Source: Dimargaris cristalligena (lineage: Eukaryota; Kickxellomycota; Dimargaritomycetes; Dimargaritales; Dimargaritaceae). Taken from it: a DNA stretch of 18,762 bases. A program made the translations under genes and the position numbers. The stretch is from assembly GCA_027576995.1 (NCBI GenBank), contig JANBQC010000556.1, positions 1-18,762 of the forward strand, in the 5' to 3' direction. Shown here in pieces: positions 1 through 10,081 of this stretch. The notes below the pieces were generated by a model. That model was not told where the DNA came from. It worked only from the letters and a program-made list of their open reading frames with translations, and made no database searches. Numbering within the stretch: position 1 is the first letter of the stretch; every line of letters begins with the position of its first letter.

Positions 1-1434
1 AAGATAAAAGATACTAAAAGATCAGACACATTTGTATAACCAAAACAAAAGTAAAGACAAGGGTCTTCAAATTGTATTATTGGTTTTTAAATGGTAAACC
101 ATTTGTTAGTATCACCAAAATAATGGTGAAAAAGGGAACTTCAAACTAATAATTAGATGAATAAAAATGATTATACCCATTGGTATAACAAAAACAATGG
201 CATTTAAAAAGGTACTTGAACTAATAATTGGCTAAGGCTAAAGTTATACCCATTGGTATAATAAAAAAAAGGTATAAAAGGTATAAACAAACTTATAATA
301 GGTTAAAGGAATAGCTGATACTTGTTAATAGAGTACAGCAAGGGTATAAATGTGGTACTCAGAAAAATAATCCAATTAGGTGTAAATATATAATTATTGT
401 ATAATAATATAATGTTTATAAAGTGCCTAATAGGTAAGACCAAAATATAGCATAGCTAGTTTATTGAATAATATGTAGTAACCAGCAAAGAGCCTCCACA
501 AACCATGGAGGGAGTGGGGGGTGTGGTATAAGACCATTTCCAGCCTTAGGCCAGGTACTATACTTATTATCTGGGCCATCCCCATTGTCTGATATAGTAC
601 CTTCCTAATCTAGAAGGATCTACTGCTAGATAACCCAACACTTACTAAGGAAGGTCAATATAACCATAATAATAAAAACAACTTATAAAAGGGAAATACT
701 TGGACCAGCAGTGTTAATTCCTTAACTAATCACCTAATTGTAGAGAGTGGTTTAAATTAAGGGGGGAAAATAAATAAGGTCAATGTAAATACTAACTATG
801 GATATTTAGCTATATCACAATAGTAGTTATAACATTAAACTGCACCACCTGGTCTGGGTCTAACTAATACCCACCACCTACAGGTCTCCCTGTCATCTTC
901 CTAGAGGTTTTTCTCCTTTTTGGTTTTCCCTGGTACTCACATAATAACCACTTTGTATTCCCCAGAAGTAGGTTACCCTGCCAATACCCCCCCTTAGGAT
1001 TTTTTTCTTGTTTTTTTATTCCAGAGGCATCAATATAATCATGCCCATAGAGAGGCTAAATGTATACCATAGTAATAGAGCCTTGTGGTCATTGGACCTC
1101 TCCTCCAACTAATATACTTATCTACAATGCCAAATATTTATATTAATAAAGTTTAATCTATACTATTGAAGATTCTCTATATTTGAAATATGTCCCTACT
1201 ACCACCCTCAATGATATTAGTCAGGGATCTCTGCCAGAGTTGCCATCAGGATCATTAGAGCTTTGTTACAATTTCAAATCATCTGGGGATCATATTTTCA
1301 CAGTTTCTGATGATGAATATTATCCTTATTGACAATAGTTATATGTCATTTGAAAGAAGACCATTCTGACCTCATTTATAGCTGTTTCCACAGTGTTTGC
1401 ATATTGGATTTAGTAAATATAAATAGTTACAGAG
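1..1434. other. AT-rich, gene-free left flank
   Basis: No convincing gene is present. All frames on both strands are broken by stops, and the few open stretches (up to about 80 codons) have no recognisable motif or good start context. The first 260 bases carry a cluster of short hairpins, listed separately. The rest is AT-rich DNA with scattered homopolymer runs. I searched by eye for reverse transcriptase, integrase and transposase motifs in the six frames and found none, so any transposon origin is inferred only from the repeat and LTR just to the right. Confidence 0.6.
89..261. repeat. Cluster of four short hairpins, two in a direct repeat
   Basis: Four small perfect inverted repeats lie within 175 bp: 89-104 (6-bp stem, loop TAAA), 113-128 (5-bp stem CACCA/TGGTG), 171-188 and 244-261. 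The last two are the identical 18-mer TTATACC-CATT-GGTATAA. Each is preceded by AACTAATAATT (144-154 and 219-229), so 144-188 and 219-261 form an imperfect direct repeat with a period of 73-75 bp. AT-rich DNA gives short palindromes by chance, but the exact reuse of the 18-mer with its upstream partner indicates a local duplication. Function unknown. Confidence 0.5.
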
Positions 1435-1866
1435 CATATACCTTGTATAAAGATATCTTATTTTTTACCTGCCATAATACTAATGACTTAACTTGCAATT
1501 ATCATCTGCAGAGTATGATCTGTTGGACTGCATCTCCCCCCAAGTACCATTTACTGTATTGGGTATTTTGAGTGATCCTATTGGTTGAAACTACACTCAA
1601 CAAATACCACTGCGATGAGCTTAATTCTCATCTTGTGGTTCTTTCCTACTTCTATCTATCTTAAAATAAACTTCATCTTTAGTCTATCTTGGATTATTAT
1701 TGAGAGAATCTGTAGTTATACCAACATGATCCCTTTCACTGTGGTTAACTTAGAGCATACTTATTTCTTTTTGCTAAATTATGCACATCTCAGTAGGTGG
1801 GTCCTTGTTTTTTAAACTATCAGAGTAGCTACCCCACTGTTGCACACCAGCTTGTGATACATAAAC
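1435..1866 (-). repeat. Dispersed repeat, left copy, interrupted by a solo LTR
   Basis: Without the 211 bp at 1521-1731 this segment is 221 bp long. It aligns without further gaps to the reverse complement of 17756-17976, with about 15 mismatches counted by eye (about 93% identity, mostly transitions). The strand given is relative to the right copy. Neither copy has terminal inverted repeats or a clear target duplication at its ends, so the homologous block is probably a fragment of a larger old element. Stops occur in every frame on both strands and no protein domain is recognisable. Confidence 0.85.
1521..1726. mobile_element. Solo LTR (206 bp) with 5-bp target site duplication
   Basis: The segment begins TGTTGG and ends CCAACA, the inverted TG...CA termini typical of LTR retrotransposons. 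It is flanked by TGATC on both sides (1516-1520 and 1727-1731). The inverted copy of the surrounding repeat at 17756-17976 has a single TGATC at the matching position and no insert, which is exactly the pre-insertion site. Length, termini and a 5-bp duplication fit a solo LTR left by LTR-LTR recombination. The internal region, primer-binding site and polymerase genes are absent, so the superfamily (Copia- or Gypsy-like) cannot be stated. An alternative is a deletion in the other copy between the short direct repeats, but that would not explain the TG...CA ends. Confidence 0.85.
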
Positions 1867-2683
1867 TATTGGAAATTCATTTCTCCTGCCCTACTGATTC
1901 CATCACTCTGATTAGCTCATCCTATTCTTGGAACAATATTTTTATTTCTATTTTTGCCATATTCCAATCCAATAAAGCCAACCACAAGCATCTAAGTTTG
2001 CCCCTTGTGGTTCTTTCTCTCTTCTTTAAATCTTTTAAGTTTCATCTGAAAGTAATTGTATTTACCCATCAATTCAGCATTCCAAAAGGTATTATGTGAC
2101 CCTAACCAAGCAAATGAATGGGTTGTATGATTCCAATTATAAATAATAGAGTAATGGCTGTGAAATCAGGGCCAAAAATGAAAGGGGCGAAATAATCAAT
2201 GAAGGACCAAATACCAATAGGACAAGCCATCTATATAAACCCAGGGGGTTACCAAGGTAATGCCTGACAGGTGCCTAAACTAAGACGACGTCAAATGACA
2301 ACTAAACTACAGGGGAATCTAGAGGATATAGTACAGTATACCAACTGTCAGCAAAGAACAACAGAAGAAAAGGAAGCTGTATTTGTGAAGGGGGTTGATT
2401 TTAGGCGAGGAGAGTGATTATTGATGAGTGAGGCTGAAGATTGGAGATTTGTTCACAGTAATGAACATATGGCCATATTGGCCAAGGGTGGTGATATTGC
2501 CCAAGTACTTTATAATTACAGTCAACTCACAAGAAACACAAGGAAGATGAGGCGGACGTGTGCCCCTTTCCCCATGTTTATTATATACAGTAGTTGAATA
2601 TATACATCGATTGGTAATCACCCTTTTTTGTATTGACCAGCAACCGATTTTAACCCAGGCCCACCACTAGCACACCTAACCTC
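1867..2683. other. Gene-free AT-rich spacer
   Basis: No supported gene. Open stretches of up to 100 codons lack recognisable motifs, and both strands carry frequent stops. Around 1997-2040 there is a short patch resembling part of the LTR (shared core TTGTGGTTCTTTC), too short to call a second copy. From about 2100 onward the composition becomes less AT-rich towards the CLASP region. Confidence 0.5.
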
Positions 2684-2986
2684 ATGCAAGCTAGCGATTC
2701 ACACTCTCACCAAACACAAATTATCCCTCTCCCAGTGGCCATTGTGTTTAATGACCATCACTGCTGCTTCGCCGTACAACCCCTCCCCCTGTTCGAAAAT
2801 CGCCAACTCCGCCGGTACTTTACAACAAAAGCATGGTAACTATAACCGTACATGTCGAATTTGGGCGAAAATTGCGCAATCATGGATCAGGCGCTCATAC
2901 TCAATTTTCTTAACCACTACTACTATGGGTGGAGTTTCAAGGAATATGTAGTACTGGATTTAACAGGACCTACCCGTATCCTGTAG
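2684..2986 (+). pseudogene. Possible small broken ORF, unknown product
   Basis: An ATG at 2684 opens a 51-codon frame ending in Trp-TAA at 2837-2839. After TAA-CTA-TAA the same frame is open again from 2846 to a TAG at 2984-2986, with its own ATG at 2882 (34 codons, with an H-Y-Y-Y-G-W stretch). The two blocks are in register and separated only by two closely spaced stops. That could be a decayed small gene, or two chance ORFs in a GC-richer patch. A GTAACT at 2836 looks like a donor, but the only nearby AG (2889-2890) gives a 55-nt intron that does not restore this frame. No family is recognised and the call is weak. Confidence 0.18.
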
Positions 2987-3524
2987 TAGAATATATTGAG
3001 GAGTTTATAGTCAGTAATAACACAATGGAGTCGAATATTATCAATGTATGCAATGGGTAAGAAGATAACCGCAATGTAATATAATATATAGTAAAAATAA
3101 TCCTACGAATTATAGCGCAATGATAACGGGGTTGATGATGGTACTACTAAAATAAAATACGAGGTAAATAGAAGTAGGCACAATTAATAATAAAATAGTT
3201 TGCCAAATGGGCCTGATCTCAACTAATTTGGAGTCGGTTCTAAAGCAGGGCACTGAAAAAATCCGGCATTATAGATGATGTGAGGTTCACACCCTCCTAA
3301 AGTGAGGGGATAACAGCTGCCGAATCAATAAAATAATATCTATGGGGCGGGGAGCTGATATCAAAAATAAAAATAAGATACTTAAAAAAATCACCCTCAG
3401 GATTATCCCTATATATAAGAGGAAGTACTTGGGGATGAAATAGTGTTGCAAAAATAATACCGTTGGTGAATATAGAATCAGGGATGTGGTAATGCAAGAC
3501 GTATAGTGACGAAGGGGCGAGGCC
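2987..3524. other. CLASP downstream region
   Basis: This is AT-rich DNA immediately 3' of the CLASP stop codon (the gene runs on the minus strand). It should contain the CLASP 3' UTR and polyadenylation site, but I see no canonical AATAAA close enough to assign one. Two overlapping minus-strand open stretches here (about 3287-3574) overlap the CLASP terminal exon in other frames and look spurious. Confidence 0.4.
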
Positions 3525-6500
3525 CTATCGCATGTGTTGATCAGCGTACATGCTAACCAGGCGCTGCTGGGCATCCGTCAACAATCCCTTGAATTCCTTA
3601 AACTGGGTGCTGGGAGAAGAAGGTTTATCACCAGCAGTTGGTATGACTTCCTCGGCCAGTTCAGCCCGCACCTGAAGCAGAGCAAAGAGCTCAATCGCCG
3701 CCCGACGAACGTGCGAGTCTGAATGGTTGGTGGCCTGGTCGGGATATAAAGGATTAACATAGCAGATAAATTATAAGTGATACCCGAGTAAAGATTAGCT
3801 CAAGGCCAGATGGCGCAAATATACCTTTCAAATCACATACCTCATTGTCATATACTCTGGTGGGCGGGTGAGGGATCGGAGAGCCCACCCGCCCCAGCGA
3901 ATCTCCTATATCAACCCAGAATTCCTACCCGTAACCTATATATTGAACTTACCTTGACAATATGTCCTGCCAGTTCAGGCAAAAGGGTTTCAATCTCTGA
4001 CCATGATTGTTTGGGCAGTATAGCACCAACCAATTGAAGGCAGCTAGATAAGCAGAGAGGGTCCGAAAACACCACCGGGTCCGTCCGGTAGGCAATACCA
4101 AAGCGGGTCGCATACGTTGGAGACTCACCATCCGTCATTTCAACATCACCATCACCCACGGCAACGTGGTTGGGAATGGTTGAAGTGGCCTGAACCAAGT
4201 AATTAAGAATCAGATACTGCACCTGGGCCATGGGGAAATGGTGTACCAAAACCTCCAGGCAGTTATCGGCAATGGCATTAATACCCGTCCACTGGCTCAG
4301 CTGGCAGTGCAGGAGCTGGTGGAATGCGTCCCGAGCCACGTGGTTATCCCAGTTCGATCCGTGGACCTCCATGAGCAGCTTGAGCACTTTGAGCGTTTCC
4401 TCGTGGTAAGCCGGATGGTGGACCGGGTTCTGCAGGGCCGCCAGACAGGCGACGATCAAATGGACCATCATATCGTGGGGTCGGCCCAGGTCGGTCGTGG
4501 GAGAAGCTGGGGCGGGCCATTCGGTGAGGTCGCGTACCACCCGCTGAACCTGGCGCAAATGGCCAATTTCCACCTCACCCGCCGGAATAAGGGGTAGCGT
4601 CATACGTAGGAGGGCCATGGACTGATGTTGGTCGTTATTAATCCGACTCGTGCTGAGCGGAGATAGGACTAGAGTAGACGGGCTGGTGGCCATGGAGGCG
4701 AGGGCTGTCGGAGAGACACTACGGCGTCGCTCGGGGGTAACCATCCCGGAGTTAAGTGGGGAGGTGGCCAGGGTCGCCCCGAGGGAAGGGCTACGCATAA
4801 CCAGGGCCGAACCTGCCGATTGGAAGCGGCCGAGTTTCTCGTCGGTCTCTGGGGTAAGCGCGTAGTATACGCCGTCCTTGATCATTTGCGGGGTGTTAAG
4901 AGGCCATCCCGCGCGGCCCCAGGGTACATCGGAAGTTGAAGTGCGGGCGGTGGCGGGAGTGCGGGGACTAGGTGAATCAACCGCCATGGCCAAGGGGGAG
5001 CAGCATTCGATGGGGGGTGTAGACCCCATCTGGTTTTGGGCCTGGGCGGTAGGGGAAGCGGCAATGCCTCCCGGAGAGGGTGCACCACTGGCCGTCTGGG
5101 TTAAGTCCCAGCTTGGGAGACTGGTCACCAGACCACCCACCTCCGAGCCGTTGGGATGGTGGTGGTGGTGCCCCGTCGGAGTGTCGTTTAATGAAGTATC
5201 AAAGACATCGTCGGGGGTGGGGACAGGGGCCGCCGGGGAGCTCGTCATGAGGGCGTCAATGGACATGGGGGGTGGTGGGCTTAAAGGGGCCCCCCCACCC
5301 AGATGAGCGCGCCGGGGTGGTGAACGCGGACTCGTGCTCATGATGCGGCGGGGTGGAGGCCCGTCAGGGGTGCTGACCCTATGGGATACCCGGGCCGAAC
5401 GTGGTCCGACTGGACGTCCCGTAGGAACAGCTCCGGGTTCGGGTAAGAAGTGGCCTACCCCGTTTTTTGACGGTGACTTGACGTGAGCCCGGTAGGCTTC
5501 CGAAGGGGGTGACGATAGCGGGGATCGGGGTTTAGCCGCACCGAAGGATCGGGGAATAGCAGGCGGGGGGAGGGATGCTCGGGCATTTGGAACCACGGCC
5601 CCTCCACTATGGCGGCGGGTAGAGCTGGGGGCAGCATTCGAGGAGTAGGAGGCACTGGGCAAGCGAGAGCCCATGGTTTCGGAGGTCGGGGGGTGGCTGC
5701 GATCACCCGCCGGAGTACTAAGACCCGTGGCAGACTTGGGAGGTCTCCGGGGCAACCCCGAAGTTGAACTAGATGTCGATGAGAAGAGACCCGACGTGGA
5801 CGCGAATTTAAGGGTAGTGTTAGTCTTGGTGGTTCCATTGGTACTAGCACCGACCCCACCACCGTTGCTGCTGCTGCTTATCCGCAGTCCACTACTAGTG
5901 GGAGGCCGGTCACTTGAACGGGAAACGGGGCGCTGGGGCGGTGAGGCAGGGGCGGAGTGACGACCAATGGGGGTAGGGGGAACAACAGCGGCGAGCTGAC
6001 GTCGCAAGTGGGCATACTTGGTCTGCTCCCGCATCACCTGTTTCTTAGTGGTGGGATCAATGGTACTGAGTAGAGTATCGGCAGAGGAGGGGTGCAGGTG
6101 CCAGTAGGTCCAGTAGACTTCGCGGGCGGTTTCACGGACTTTGGGGGATGCGTCGCCCAGGGCCGGCTGGAGCGAGCGGTTCAGGTGGACTAGGGCATCG
6201 GCGGCCCGCTCGGATCCGTCGGTAAACAAGTGGCTCTCCAGGAGAATCTTGATGATCCCGATGGCGTAAATACGCAGGTTGATATTCTTATCCAGCATGG
6301 CCGCTGACAGTAGCGCAAATAGGCGGGGTTGGTAGGTAACGTAACGTACCAAGACACATGCGGCCTGGTAGCCGGCCTGGCTCGAGATCTTTTTGGTGAG
6401 CTGGCATAGTTTAAGTAGATTGTGCAGGAGCAGTTCCGCCCAACTATCCAAACGGTGGCGCAGGGTCAGGGCCAGGTCGATTATCAACTGGGTCGTAGCC

Positions 6501-8375
6501 ATCTGGAGAGTGGTTCGTAGACTGTGGAGCGCCTTCAAAATCCCGTCCATCAGGTTCTTCAAATGGGCTAGGAAGGGGGCAGTATAGCCCTCCAGGTTGG
6601 CGCGGACCATACCACGCAAAGTTTGGATGGCTTTTTCCCGCTGCATCCAATTGTCCTCGCCCTCCTTACCGGCAAAACAGGGCATCATATTTTGGATTTC
6701 GGTATCCAGGAATTTGACCGATAGGATGGGTACCGGTGGCACACTGGCAGTCTTCTCAAACTCGGCTACAGGATTATTTGGGGAACCCATGGCACTCGCC
6801 CCTGGCACCGGGTCCGATGCCTTCCGAAGGGTTCGGCCAACCAACGAGGAATCCAAGCCGAGTCCGAGACCACGGCCGGGTAGGTCACTTCCGCCGAAGC
6901 TTTCGCTGGACGAGGAACCGTGGCCTAGCGATGTCTTGGGTCGGGGGATTTCGTGAAAGCCCTCGCGGGACGCTGGCCGCAGGGAAAGGCCCCCCGGTTT
7001 GGCCGGGGTAACCAAACCCCCTTTGCCCAGCACAGCTTCAACCAGGCTGGTTCGAATATTACGCCGGCGCAACTCGGCACTAATCTCCTCCAAAGTATCG
7101 GGGGTGCTGGTGGTGGTTAAATGGGCCAATACGCTCTTGGCGGCTTCCCGCACCGCTTCATTGGAGTCCTCGAGTAGTTTCACAGCAAAGGAAACGTACC
7201 GTTTGACCGGGAATCCCGAGGATTGTTTGTTACACAGCCGCAGCCAGGCCAGAATTTGTTCGCGCACTCGCGCTGACTTATGTTGGAACGCCTTGAGTTT
7301 CACATCGCGCTCGAACGCCGCCATAAGAGCGGCATGTGGAGACGCCCCAAGTGAACTCATATTTGGGGTGGATGAGCTCAAAGGCAGTCGGGTACGAGAC
7401 GGTGTTTTCAGCCGGGAGACGGATGGGGTCAGGCTCGGGGTACCGGGTCGAGTGGGTGGGAGTGATCCAGTTGGGGTGAGTTTGGCGTCCGCGGTGACGG
7501 TGGCCTTCCACAAATCAGCGAGTACCTGCGTCGCCCGATCGCGGGCCAGGCGCTTGGGATCCCCAATACGATCAATCATGGGGGGAAGCAGGTGCTGCAG
7601 GACGTACTTGATTAGGCCGGGCTGGTAGGAGCTTAGATAGCCGACCAGGGCTGGTATGGTATTTAGAGTGGCCAGCCCTAGGCCCATTTGCGATGACGAT
7701 AGGCATTTACCCAGATTGGAGATTAATGGGTCAGACGCCGTCAACTACGCAGTGGGTGGAACGCATAGGGTAATAATTGTGGTCGGGATATGAAAAATGG
7801 AAACGAGGCAGGGCAGGGCAGATACATTAGCTGGTCGAACGATAGTTGCTTCAATGGCAGACATTGGACTACTGGCTATTGGGTGCCGATTTCTTCTGAG
7901 ACACTAAACTATTTGACGTTGAAAAGTAAGTTGTGCGACATTTCGACGGAAAGAGAAAAATACTGAGTCTATTGCTTACGTGGAGAGATTCGTGAGTGAC
8001 GGATAGCCGGCCACCTAGTGAATTGAGTACTTCGAGTTTCGGCTCGACATCTATTTGACAATGGGGGGTTAGCCAATACACGTTGATGGGGAGAAATGAA
8101 GGGGATTAGTTTAGTTTTACTGGGCCAGAAACCGGGTCGGGATTAGTAAGGCAGGCGGATGGAATAAGCACTGCCTATATAAAACTGGGCCAGGGAGCTT
8201 ATTAGCTCGCTGTTGACCAAGTGCAATAGGGAAACTCTGGCTGGAACAGAGAAGAGTGCGTCCCTTTCGGCGGGTACAACTCCGCCAGCCGCTGGACGAC
8301 GACCAGGATAAATAGGAAGAGCGACTTACCAGACCCTTGGAGGGCTAGATTGAACTCGTCAACCGGAAGAGCCAT
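3525..8375 (-). CDS. cls1: CLASP/Stu1-family microtubule-associated protein, four exons
   Basis: CLASP proteins bind tubulin through TOG (HEAT-repeat) domains and promote microtubule rescue and spindle stability. Exons on the minus strand: 8375-8330, 8050-7980, 7744-3953, 3734-3525; product 1372 aa. Introns are 279, 235 and 218 nt with donors GTAAGT, GTAAGC and GTAAGT, AG acceptors, and phases 1, 0 and 0 that all match. Intron 1 has a GCTAAC branch-like site about 20 nt before its AG. The large exon opens with TTG directly after the acceptor, so it is not the gene start. Residues 1 to about 280 form TOG1 with a Ser/Thr/Pro insert near 128-175. About 382-624 is the CLASP_N TOG2, with a DASPKVRETAREVYW helix. 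About 630-1080 is a basic Ser/Pro-rich linker with an SRLP motif (732-735) close to the EB1-binding SxIP form. About 1084-1372 is the C-terminal TOG, finished by exon 4. Length fits the family (about 1400-1540 aa). Family assignment is firm; exons 1 and 2 are inferred from splice signals and similarity to the CLASP N-terminus. Confidence 0.93.
3862..3894. repeat. GC-rich hairpin inside CLASP intron 3
   Basis: GGGCGGGTG (3862-3870) and CACCCGCCC (3886-3894) form a perfect 9-bp stem around a 15-nt loop. It sits in the middle of the third CLASP intron, which is otherwise AT-rich. It could affect folding or splicing of the intron or be a remnant of an inserted sequence. No snoRNA boxes are evident. 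Confidence 0.6.
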
Positions 8376-8835
8376 GGGCGTAGATACAGTATAGCAGCGA
8401 GCGAGTGGTAAATATAAATAGTTATGAATAAACTACCAAAGGCGATGAACCAAGGAAACAAAATAACAACGGAGTTGTCAGCTAACGAGGGAGAGAAGGG
8501 ATTGCAATCTATAGTACAACCCGCGGGGTGGATATGAATGGCATGGTCCATTGGAATGGGCCTGTGGACTAGGACGGGCACCCCTCACCTTGTCCCTCTT
8601 GCCACAGGGGGTGGTGACCAGCAGAGGTCATCAATAAAGGTGCTCAATCTGGCCACTAGGGGGGGTAACTTGAGGGCTTTTTCGCACACGCGCGCGAACC
8701 TCGATTACCCATGGGCGGAGTTTTTCTTGGATACAATGTAAAAGTAGAGGAAGAGAATGGAATAAATGTACCACCTTAACTATTTAGTGTGTGGTAAATA
8801 GATTGGGCATCCAATGACAAGTAAGGTTTATTTTA
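8376..8835. promoter_or_regulatory. Upstream region of CLASP, probable promoter and 5' UTR
   Basis: This spacer lies immediately 5' of the inferred CLASP start (8375, minus strand). On the minus strand the last 150 bases before the ATG are pyrimidine-rich, as is common for fungal leaders. Further out there is a GC-rich patch (about 8640-8720) with a CG-alternating run near 8686-8695. No defined TATA box or known operator is assigned. If the ORF at 8836 is real, this would be a divergent promoter. Confidence 0.35.
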
Positions 8836-9039
8836 ATGAAAACAGCCGAGGTGAAAATGGCCGATATCCCGGTTCTCCTCCCGAAACTGGCGGCGTCAAT
8901 TAAGTATAAATCGGCTGATAGCCTGGCTATCCGCCAACATTCTATTAAGCGATGTGCTCGGCTAACCCGTTGCTTTATTGACCTAGACTCCCAAGTCCCT
9001 ACACAATGTCAATGCCGAGTACATAATAGTAGTGGCTAG
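8836..9039 (+). CDS. Doubtful small protein, 67 aa, unknown
   Basis: An ATG at 8836 (or the better-placed in-frame ATG at 8857, context GAAAATGGCC) opens a frame ending at TAG 9037-9039, followed two codons later by another stop. The predicted protein is basic, with K/R clusters and four cysteines in the C-terminal half, and has no signal peptide or membrane segment. Codon use is balanced and the stretch is more GC-rich than its surroundings, which is the only reason it is listed. It may be a small gene, one exon of a larger gene whose other exons I cannot see, or chance. No family is recognised. Confidence 0.22.
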   Translation: MKTAEVKMADIPVLLPKLAASIKYKSADSLAIRQHSIKRCARLTRCFIDLDSQVPTQCQCRVHNSSG

Positions 9040-10008
9040 TGATAATGTATTTGTAGGTGCCAACCCTAATGCGCTGTAGCGTATAATTCACAGGGTTACG
9101 ATGTTTCTTCAAGAGACTGGTAAGGCACACCAGTATCAGTCGCTTAATAAAATGGACCCCTAAGAACAATCGAATATAATTAATGAATTCCTTATACTAT
9201 GAAAGACACATGACTTATAGGCCACCCGGTAGTCTCGCTAAGTCGTGTAATTAAAAAAAACGGTAAGTAGACTGCAATTCCAAGTGGCCCAACAGTGATG
9301 GCGCATGGTTCGGCAGCTAAACAATACCGAGGTGCTGGAAAATGGAGGAGACATCAATTGGGATAAGAAGGGAATATAGTAGTTATAGATCTGGAAGGAT
9401 GCATGCCTTTAGGAATATAAAACCCACCTGTTATTGGCGGGCAATAGCGGCGTTTTGTAGGCCCATTTCCATGTGGACAAATAAGATGGAAGATCTGCAA
9501 TGGTAACATATCACTAGGTGAAATATAGATAGTGCAGTGGCGGTTGCAGCCAATATTGCCCTAGAGCTTCTATACCATCGATGTTGTTTATAAATTGCTG
9601 GTGGAAGGTGGCCCGAAACCAAGGCAGCAACACCTTATGAGCCCTTGAAGTAACCACTTGATTCGCAAGAGTAAACACATATAGTCTATAGTTCAACTGT
9701 TTTTATAGGACAAGGATGGGTGATTAAACAATTGGCAAGGGGCAGAGTATCCGAGGTGGCCATCAAAAATCATGAAGGTGTAGATAAATCCACAAGTACA
9801 TTAGTAGTGGTATTGTGTAAAATGCGGTGTAGAAATCCAAAAGGGGGTACCGCCGGGTAGTATTATGATTCTAGGGTGGGCGGAGTGTGAAAATGGAGGA
9901 CGGACCTTCTAGTTGCAGAGGGATTCTAATAAAATATAACCAAGTGAACTGGTGGGATAATGTCTATCGGAAAATAATTGTCCCACCTGAGAAAAAAATG
10001 GGAGAAAA
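9040..10008. other. Intergenic, nothing assignable
   Basis: Both strands are broken by stops. The open stretches near 9431-9696 (minus strand, two overlapping frames of about 60 codons) have no motif. A plus-strand open frame from 9887 runs through the tRNA gene and is therefore spurious. No repeats of note. Confidence 0.5.
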
Positions 10009-10009
10009 A
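9992..10009 (-). terminator. RNA polymerase III T-run terminators of tRNA-Gln
   Basis: On the minus strand the tRNA acceptor stem is followed directly by a run of five T (10009-10005, the first probably the discriminator base) and, seven bases further, by a run of seven T (9998-9992). These are the usual pol III termination signal and a backup. Confidence 0.75.
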
Positions 10010-10081
10010 GGTCTCACCGAGATTCGAACTCGGGTCACGGGAATCAGAATCCCGTGTGATAACCAACTACACTATGAAACC
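10009..10081 (-). tRNA. tRNA-Gln (anticodon CTG)
   Basis: On the minus strand the sequence folds into a complete cloverleaf. The 7-bp acceptor stem is GGTTTCA/TGAGACC with one G-U pair. The D arm starts with GTG and closes with CAC. The anticodon stem is CGGGA/TCCCG with loop TTCTGAT, giving anticodon CTG for the Gln codon CAG. The T arm is CCGAG/CTCGG with loop TTCGAAT. A-box-like (TAGTGTAGTTGG) and B-box-like (AGTTCGAATCT) promoter sequences are present, there is no intron, the discriminator is T, and CCA is not encoded. The overall sequence resembles known eukaryotic, including yeast, tRNA-Gln genes. Confidence 0.96.

Noticed and set aside
1997..2045. Similarity to part of the LTR at 1521-1726
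   Set aside because: Only about 13-16 consecutive bases match, in low-complexity C/T-rich sequence, with no LTR-like ends.
1..2300. Retrotransposon coding remnants in the left flank
   Set aside because: I translated both strands around 1200-2100 and found no convincing reverse transcriptase, RNase H or integrase motif, only stop-rich frames.
3949..7628. Many overlapping ORFs of 60-209 codons on both strands
   Set aside because: All are other-frame shadows of the large CLASP exon, which is GC-rich and therefore open in several frames.
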